A stretch of 12,060 nt of DNA from NCBI GenBank assembly GCA_965224205.1, contig CBDCYN010000031.1, positions 1-12,060 of the forward strand. Direction: 5' to 3'. Positions 7,447 through 12,060 of this stretch are shown here, piece by piece. The notes beneath the pieces are model-generated. The model saw only the letters and a list, made by a program, of their open reading frames with translations, did not search any database and was not told the origin of the DNA. The stretch comes from CBDCYN01 sp965224205. Its GTDB lineage: Bacteria > Planctomycetota > Phycisphaerae > Phycisphaerales > Phycisphaeraceae. Made by a program: the position numbers and the translations under genes. Every line of letters begins with the position of its first letter. Position 1 is the stretch's first letter.

Positions 7447-8445
7447 TTAGCTCCCCGGGTCCTGCTCGATCCTGCTGCAGCGAGCAACCGCCTCGATCTC
7501 GACCAGCAGCTCCGGCCGGCAAAGCTGGGCCTGACAAAGCTCGATCCGCTGCACCGACCCTAGCCGAGCCGTCACAGCCCCCACGATCGCGTCCCGGTCC
7601 CGCGGGTTCGGGTAATACACCCGCGCCTCAACGAGTTGTCCCAACCACGCGGCGGTGTCGGGGGCTTGCTCGACCGGTGTATCCTCCGCGCCCCGACCAT
7701 CGATGAAGCACCGCGCACGACGGATCACCGAAGCGATGTTGACAAACGTTTCTTGGAGCTGACCCGACAAATCATGGCGGTGCAACGAGTCTTCCCCCCG
7801 GACACTAGCCGTGCCCCCGATCAAGATGCGGGCCGGGCCGTGACCGGCTGCCGGGACGATCATCGCCCGAGAAAAACAAGGCGGCAGCGGCCCGTACCGG
7901 CTTGAGTACCGGTAGGCTGGATACTGTCGGGGGTTTTCCACCGCGGTGCTCTGCCCCGTGGTGGCCAGGCATTCGATGACCAAATCCTCCCCGTTGTGTC
8001 CGACGCCCGACGCGGTCGGCAGCAGGCCGCTGCCCCGGGGGTCCCGCCCGTCATGGGCTTCAAACCCCGCGTACCGGCCCGCGTTGAAGACCATGTACCG
8101 GTCCAGCCCGTCGCCGTCTCGCCGGTGTATCCCCGGGATAAAGTTCCAGCACCGCACCGGCCGACCACCCCGACCGTTTGATGTCGCGGTCAGCTGCGTC
8201 AAGATGGATTCGTAAGCCCTCTGAACGCGACGCTGAAAAACAGCCGGCCGATCGGTCGCCGCGTCGCGGATCGACGCAGAAACCAACCACCAATCGCCAA
8301 CCCCGCGCAGCCCCAGCGTCAACCCGTCTCCCAGGTCCCGTCCCGGGACGGGAGCCGAGCCCCAGAGCGTTTCCTCGACCCATCCGGGCACGCTCACCGC
8401 CTCCGCAGCCACCAACGACGGCCGGGCCCGGACCGACGTGGTCAT
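7447..8445 (-). CDS. Chorismatase (XanB2/FkbO/Hyg5 family)
   Basis: From ATG 8445 the protein has 332 residues, close to the family's usual length. Chorismatases hydrolyse chorismate to pyruvate plus dihydroxycyclohexadienoate (FkbO) or hydroxybenzoates (Hyg5; XanB2 gives 3- and 4-hydroxybenzoate). Family blocks are plain: NFIPGIH (101-107), FNAGRYAGF (120-128), LPTASGVGH (142-150), ENPRQYPAYRYSSRYGP (170-186), LIGGTASVRGE (208-218), a Q-L-Q-E-T-F-V-N-I block near 229-237, and the C-terminal LCRPELLVEIE (308-318) of the RidA-like fold. Beside a ligase, halogenase and KS-CLF, it should supply the aryl starter for a xanthomonadin-like pigment. ATG 8445 is chosen because GGGGAG stands three bases before it and the length fits. 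An ATG at 8559 would add 38 residues without homology and has no binding site. Gap to the halogenase is 7 bases, so both are probably on one transcript. Confidence 0.87.
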   Translation of the reverse strand: MTTSVRARPSLVAAEAVSVPGWVEETLWGSAPVPGRDLGDGLTLGLRGVGDWWLVSASIRDAATDRPAVFQRRVQRAYESILTQLTATSNGRGGRPVRCWNFIPGIHRRDGDGLDRYMVFNAGRYAGFEAHDGRDPRGSGLLPTASGVGHNGEDLVIECLATTGQSTAVENPRQYPAYRYSSRYGPLPPCFSRAMIVPAAGHGPARILIGGTASVRGEDSLHRHDLSGQLQETFVNIASVIRRARCFIDGRGAEDTPVEQAPDTAAWLGQLVEARVYYPNPRDRDAIVGAVTARLGSVQRIELCQAQLCRPELLVEIEAVARCSRIEQDPGS

Positions 8446-8751
8446 CGTCTCCCCGATCGGGGGGTGATCGCTACCGCGGAACAATGACGCCAAACGGGTC
8501 CAGACTCGCCCCCCCTGTCGATGCCCGTGCCACGCTTCTGACAGACGTCCATGCGTCATAATTTAAGGTCCAATGCATACTTCAGAAGTTAAAGAAATGC
8601 TAACACAAATCGGTTTGCACGGCTAAATTTATTCTAAAATAACGTGCGCGGGTTTTCGGTCCCTGTCAACGGTCGGGTCCCATCTCAGATGAAATTTTGG
8701 ATCCTCAACGCATCTAGAGAGGTCCATATCAACAGGTCTCCGCATCGCCGA
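8446..8751. other. Region between KS-CLF and chorismatase genes
   Basis: This 306-base gap splits the minus-strand gene string. Bases 8446-8559 stay open in the chorismatase frame and could be an N-terminal extension starting at ATG 8559. Bases 8560-8660 are the most AT-rich stretch in the window. No hairpin followed by a T-run is visible behind the KS-CLF stop, although CATCTGAGATG (8685-8695 area) is a small imperfect palindrome. I read the gap as an internal promoter region. Confidence 0.5.
8597..8626 (-). promoter_or_regulatory. Candidate promoter for the chorismatase-halogenase-ligase unit
   Basis: Read on the minus strand, TGTTAGCAT (8605-8597) fits an extended -10 element (TGn followed by TAGCAT, 4 of 6). 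A weak -35 (TTAGCC, 8626-8621) lies 18 bases before it. A perfect TTGACA (8669-8664) is further upstream at the wrong spacing for this -10. The surroundings are strikingly AT-rich, and ACTTCAGAAGT near 8580-8590 is a short palindrome that might bind a regulator. Consensus evidence only. Confidence 0.3.
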
Positions 8752-11286
8752 TCAAGCGGGGCCGATCCCGGCATGTGACGTGTTTTTTTCAAGACGCACC
8801 CGTACCCCTGTGACCGCGCCGTCGAACCCGGCTGCGACCGCCGTGAACACCGATATCTTCTGCGATTCCGTCGCCGGCGTAAAGCCTCCGCCACGCCCGC
8901 CCACCCGCGATCCCAGCGGACCATGATCACGGCCCACCGCCGGCAGCCGCCCTGAGACCAGGACCGATCCGATACCCGCTAACGGGCCGACGCTAAACGT
9001 CTCGCCCCACAGCGGGTCGATAGAGGACCAGGTCACCGCCTGAGACGATGCCCGCTCTCCCGACCCGGGTATACGTCCCGCTTGCAGCACCGCCCGCTCG
9101 AGTCGGGCTAACGCCGGCATGCTCGCGCCGGAACCCACCGCATGTCCCGACCGCGCCTCGGCGATTGCGCACCGGGCGCGATGAAGGCTCCGGGGCGTGA
9201 CCGGGATCAGGCCGGCGTAACCAGCTGCGGCTTCCACCGCCGCCAACGGGCCGGCCCCGCGTTGGGCCGCTGAGTCAGCACGCTCAAGCACAAACGCGAC
9301 CGCGCCGCCGCCAAAGACCGCCTCGTGGGCGCGGCGCCCGGCCCCGTTCTTGGATCGCGCTTGGCCGATCAGTTGCCGGTAGATATCGAATACGAACTCA
9401 TCGACCTCTTCGGCGGCGCCGACCACGGCCCGTTGCCACTGCCCGCTGGCGATCCGCTGGGTCGCGACAGACAACGCGTCGAGCCCCGCGGTGCGGGTGC
9501 CGATCAGCGTCTGGCAGCCCCCCGACAGGCCCAGCGCGATGCTCAGCTGCGCACTGCCCGCGTTGGGCACCCCCTCGGCGAACAGGACCGGGTTCCCCGC
9601 CCCGATCCCTTCGTCGACGATCTGCTGGTAATACCGGCGGCAGAAGATCGACGAGCCGTGAGTCGTGCCCAGCACGGCGTTAAAACCCGGGTCCAGGTCC
9701 TTGCCGGGATCAAACCCTGCGCTCTGCAGCGCCTGGGTCGCCGCGGCGATCACCAGTTTCACGAACGGGCTCATCCGCCGCGCCCGTTTGACGCGGACCC
9801 ACTCATCGACCAAGGCCTCATCCAGCGTCTCGGTTTCGGTGCCTCGATGCGTGACCGGCTCCGCGTCCAGAACCCGTCGAAACTCCTCGATCCCCACCGC
9901 GCCGGGCAGGGCCACGCCGATGCCCGTGATCTTCACACCCCACCGCCGAGCGGACGGGGCCACGGGCTCGACGCGGCGTCGACGCGGGTCGAGCCCGGCG
10001 GTCGGGCCCGCTTCAGCCGCCCCCGACGGCTGGGAGACGCGACCAATTGGACGGCTCGGCGCCGCGAGCACCACCGCCGCATTGGTGCCACCAAACCCTA
10101 AAGAACAACCCAACGCTACGCTCCCGGACGGCAGGGTCGCCCCAGCGGTAGCATTGAGACACATGTCCTTAAATTCCACCTCCGGCCGGTCGACATGGGG
10201 CACAGACGGGACGACCTGTTCTTTCAACGCCATCGCGGTCAAGATCATCTCCACGATCCCCGCGGCGCCGAGCGTGTGGCCCACGTGGGCTTTGAACGCT
10301 ACGACAGGGATCTGATTGAACCGGTCGCCGAACACCGCGGCCAGGGCGGCGTGCTCGGCGGCGTCGTTGTCGGGCGTGGCCGTCGCGTGGGCGCTGATCA
10401 GCCCCACGTCCCGTGGCCCCAACCCGGCGGATCGCAGGGCGTCCTGGATCGCGCGCCTCGCCCCCTGGCCGTGGGGATGGGGCTGGGTGAGGTGGTGGCA
10501 ATCGCTCGTCTCGCCCTGCCCCACGACCGTCGCCAACGCCTCGGCGCCCCGTCGGCGCGCCTCCTCGCCACGTTCGAGGACCACCACCGCGTAACCCTCG
10601 GCCACTTTCATCCCCTCACGCCGCGCAGAGAACGGCCTGACCGGGCCCTCGGCCACGAGGCGGAGGCTATCGAACCCCGCGTAGACGTATTCGCTCACCG
10701 CGTCGTACCCCGCGACGATCACTCGGTCGGCCCGGCGGGTATCAAGTAGCGTGATCCCCAGCCCCACGCCCGCCAGCCCCGATGCGCACGACGCGCACGA
10801 GGTCCACGTCAGCCCCGCCCCGCCCAGCGTCGAAGCGAGGTGCTGCGAAACACTGCCGGCTAGAAAGGTGCGTAGACGCGCGACGTCTCCGCTTCGCAAG
10901 AACGCCCCGCCGCTACGCATCCCGTGAAGGGTCGTGCATAGCACCAAGGCGGTCCGGTGCGGGGGCGTGAGCGGTGGGGCGTCATAGCCGGCGTCGGATA
11001 ACGCCTCGGACAAGGCCCAAGACAGGTACCGCTCCTGGCGTGGCCGCGACGGCAGGTAATCGGGGGGCAGGTCGGGCGCTTGGCCCCCGCCCTTGTCGGG
11101 GTCGGGCCGCTGCTCCAGCGCGGTCATCGGGCCGATCCCGCAGCGGCCTTGTCGGACCGCTTGCCACGTGGCGTGTCGGTCCAGGCCCAGGCAGGTGACC
11201 AGCCCCGCGCCCGTGACCACGAAGGACGCACCATCGTCGGGGGCCGGGGCTGTCAACGGGGCTGGGTGCGGTCGCGGGCGGTTCAT
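8752..11286 (-). CDS. Fused beta-ketoacyl synthase - chain length factor (KS-CLF), aryl polyene type
   Basis: This is one 844-residue frame with two thiolase-fold halves. Half 1 (about 20-409) is a FabF-like condensing enzyme with a complete triad: Cys167 in SCASGL, His300 in SAHATATPDND and His337 in FKAHVGHTLGAAG, plus GFGGTNAAVVL (397-407). A Pro/Arg-rich linker (about 410-449) joins half 2 (about 450-833), which begins VKITGIGVALPG and keeps GLDAL (601-605). Half 2 has Arg598 where the nucleophile should be and lacks both catalytic His motifs, so it is probably a chain length factor. KS and CLF are normally separate subunits of a heterodimer that extends polyenes from an aryl starter; here they are tethered. 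The start overlaps the acyltransferase stop as ATGA (11283-11286), indicating translational coupling. The frame stays open upstream, but that part is antisense-like sequence of the acyltransferase reading frame. No stop or frameshift signal lies in the linker. Confidence 0.88.
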   Translation of the reverse strand: MNRPRPHPAPLTAPAPDDGASFVVTGAGLVTCLGLDRHATWQAVRQGRCGIGPMTALEQRPDPDKGGGQAPDLPPDYLPSRPRQERYLSWALSEALSDAGYDAPPLTPPHRTALVLCTTLHGMRSGGAFLRSGDVARLRTFLAGSVSQHLASTLGGAGLTWTSCASCASGLAGVGLGITLLDTRRADRVIVAGYDAVSEYVYAGFDSLRLVAEGPVRPFSARREGMKVAEGYAVVVLERGEEARRRGAEALATVVGQGETSDCHHLTQPHPHGQGARRAIQDALRSAGLGPRDVGLISAHATATPDNDAAEHAALAAVFGDRFNQIPVVAFKAHVGHTLGAAGIVEMILTAMALKEQVVPSVPHVDRPEVEFKDMCLNATAGATLPSGSVALGCSLGFGGTNAAVVLAAPSRPIGRVSQPSGAAEAGPTAGLDPRRRRVEPVAPSARRWGVKITGIGVALPGAVGIEEFRRVLDAEPVTHRGTETETLDEALVDEWVRVKRARRMSPFVKLVIAAATQALQSAGFDPGKDLDPGFNAVLGTTHGSSIFCRRYYQQIVDEGIGAGNPVLFAEGVPNAGSAQLSIALGLSGGCQTLIGTRTAGLDALSVATQRIASGQWQRAVVGAAEEVDEFVFDIYRQLIGQARSKNGAGRRAHEAVFGGGAVAFVLERADSAAQRGAGPLAAVEAAAGYAGLIPVTPRSLHRARCAIAEARSGHAVGSGASMPALARLERAVLQAGRIPGSGERASSQAVTWSSIDPLWGETFSVGPLAGIGSVLVSGRLPAVGRDHGPLGSRVGGRGGGFTPATESQKISVFTAVAAGFDGAVTGVRVRLEKNTSHAGIGPA

Positions 11287-12060
11287 GTCGGGTCCGTTTG
11301 GTCTTCGCACCACGCCCGGTGCAGCACGTGCCACTGGTCGGGGTAGCGGCTTACGAAACGCTCGAAGAACGACGCGAGGCGGACCATCGCGGGGTGGGTG
11401 TGGTCCGTTTTCCCGTCTTGGGGTTCGACATCGATCGGCTCGTCCATCACGATCCGCACCTGGCCCGATCGAGACTTCACGGACACGGTGGGGATCATCG
11501 GGGCCCCGCTGGCCAGCGCCAGCTTGACCGGGCCGGTGGGCATCATGACATGGCCCCCGAGGAACGGGACGCGCACCCCCGTCTGGCCCGGCAGGATCCG
11601 GTCGCCCTGCACCAGCACCACGTGATCGTCCCGCAGCGCGTCCCGCAACCGGGCCCACATCGCCAGCCCTTGCTCGGTATTAGCCTCGTGCACGCCCAGG
11701 TGGCGACGCTGCACGGCCCGCAACCGCTCGAACCGATCGAACGCGTCGCGGTGGTACACCACGTGGATATGACGCTCCAGGTCCGCCAACGCGGCGACGC
11801 CCAACTCGAACGACCCGAGGTGAGCGGTCACCACGATCGCCCCTTTTTTCCGGCCCCGGGCCGCGAGGTATCGCTCGTGACCTTCGACCGCCTCGATACG
11901 GTCGAGCAGCTGGCGGGGCGGCAGCTGGGTCGTGTGGCCGATCTCACACACGAAGTCGTAGAAATCCCGTACGACCGCCTTGGCCAACGCCCGGTGTTGC
12001 CGCGTGGTCGAACCGGGCCCCAGCAGCCAGCGGGCATTGGCCGTCGGGCCGTCGCGGAGG
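11283..12060 (-). CDS. LPLAT (LpxL/HtrB-like) acyltransferase (5' end outside window)
   Basis: The frame is open from the right edge to TGA at 11283-11285, giving 258 residues of the C-terminal part. The catalytic HX4E motif is visible in TAHLGSFELG (His about 80, Glu about 85 of the fragment), with VQGDR (the D-R pair of the family) and VPFLGGHVMMPTGPVKLA, which resembles the substrate-binding region of lauroyl acyltransferases. The end, SRYPDQWHVLHRAWCED, matches the usual Y-P-x-Q-W-x-W/L region. LpxL-type enzymes add acyl groups from ACP to lipid A. Homologues within aryl polyene loci are thought to join the polyene acyl chain to a lipid or glycolipid, and that is the likely role here given the coupled KS-CLF gene. 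A TTG at 11987 is not the start, because family-like sequence (NARWLLGPGSTTRQHRALAK) continues upstream. It overlaps the next gene by 4 bases. Confidence 0.82.
   Translation of the reverse strand, partial: LRDGPTANARWLLGPGSTTRQHRALAKAVVRDFYDFVCEIGHTTQLPPRQLLDRIEAVEGHERYLAARGRKKGAIVVTAHLGSFELGVAALADLERHIHVVYHRDAFDRFERLRAVQRRHLGVHEANTEQGLAMWARLRDALRDDHVVLVQGDRILPGQTGVRVPFLGGHVMMPTGPVKLALASGAPMIPTVSVKSRSGQVRIVMDEPIDVEPQDGKTDHTHPAMVRLASFFERFVSRYPDQWHVLHRAWCEDQTDPT

Noticed and set aside
9325..10315. Two long plus-strand ORFs (258 and 216 codons)
   Set aside because: Both lie opposite the KS-CLF gene, whose motifs are unambiguous; the plus-strand products have no recognisable domain.
11287..11658. 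N-terminal extension of the KS-CLF frame
   Set aside because: The frame is open here but overlaps the acyltransferase gene and gives low-complexity Pro/Arg/Gly sequence. The ATG at 11286 overlaps the upstream stop and fits the KS start.

Overview
The window reads as GC-rich bacterial chromosome from an organism with an outer membrane: there is a lipoprotein with a clear lipobox, a LolA-like fold candidate and an LpxL/HtrB-type acyltransferase. Shine-Dalgarno sequences are often weak and the tRNA does not encode its CCA end. I suspect a planctomycete of the Phycisphaerae type, but nothing here proves the phylum.

Layout. (1) Bases 1-598, minus strand: the N-terminal part of a CHASE-domain membrane sensor that runs off the left edge. 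(2) 599-909: a divergent intergenic stretch with a possible 32-codon leader ORF. (3) 910-2092, plus strand: a secreted or anchored TIM-barrel glycoside hydrolase (GH113-like) broken by one extra G near 1438. (4) 2078-2175: three adjacent hairpins, then a tRNA-Arg(ACG) at 2274-2347 with its own promoter candidate. (5) 2702-3574, plus strand: a GT2 glycosyltransferase. (6) 3606 to the right edge, minus strand, transcribed right to left: LPLAT acyltransferase (partial), a fused ketosynthase/chain-length-factor protein, chorismatase, flavin-dependent halogenase, adenylate-forming ligase and a LolA-like lipoprotein.

The minus-strand genes together look like part of a xanthomonadin-like aryl polyene (APE) pigment locus. 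The chorismatase would make a hydroxybenzoate-type starter from chorismate. The ligase would activate it and load it onto a carrier protein. The KS-CLF pair would extend it with malonyl units into a polyene. The halogenase could halogenate the aryl head or chain, as in brominated xanthomonadins. The acyltransferase, GT2 and LolA-like lipoprotein would handle attachment to a lipid or sugar and delivery to the outer membrane. Acyl carrier protein, ketoreductase, dehydratase, thioesterase and exporter are not in the window and would be expected beyond base 12060.

The most unusual features are the KS and CLF fused into one 844-residue polypeptide, a CLF half with Arg at the nucleophile position, a chorismatase whose presumed specificity residues look mixed, and a nested inverted repeat between the halogenase and ligase genes.
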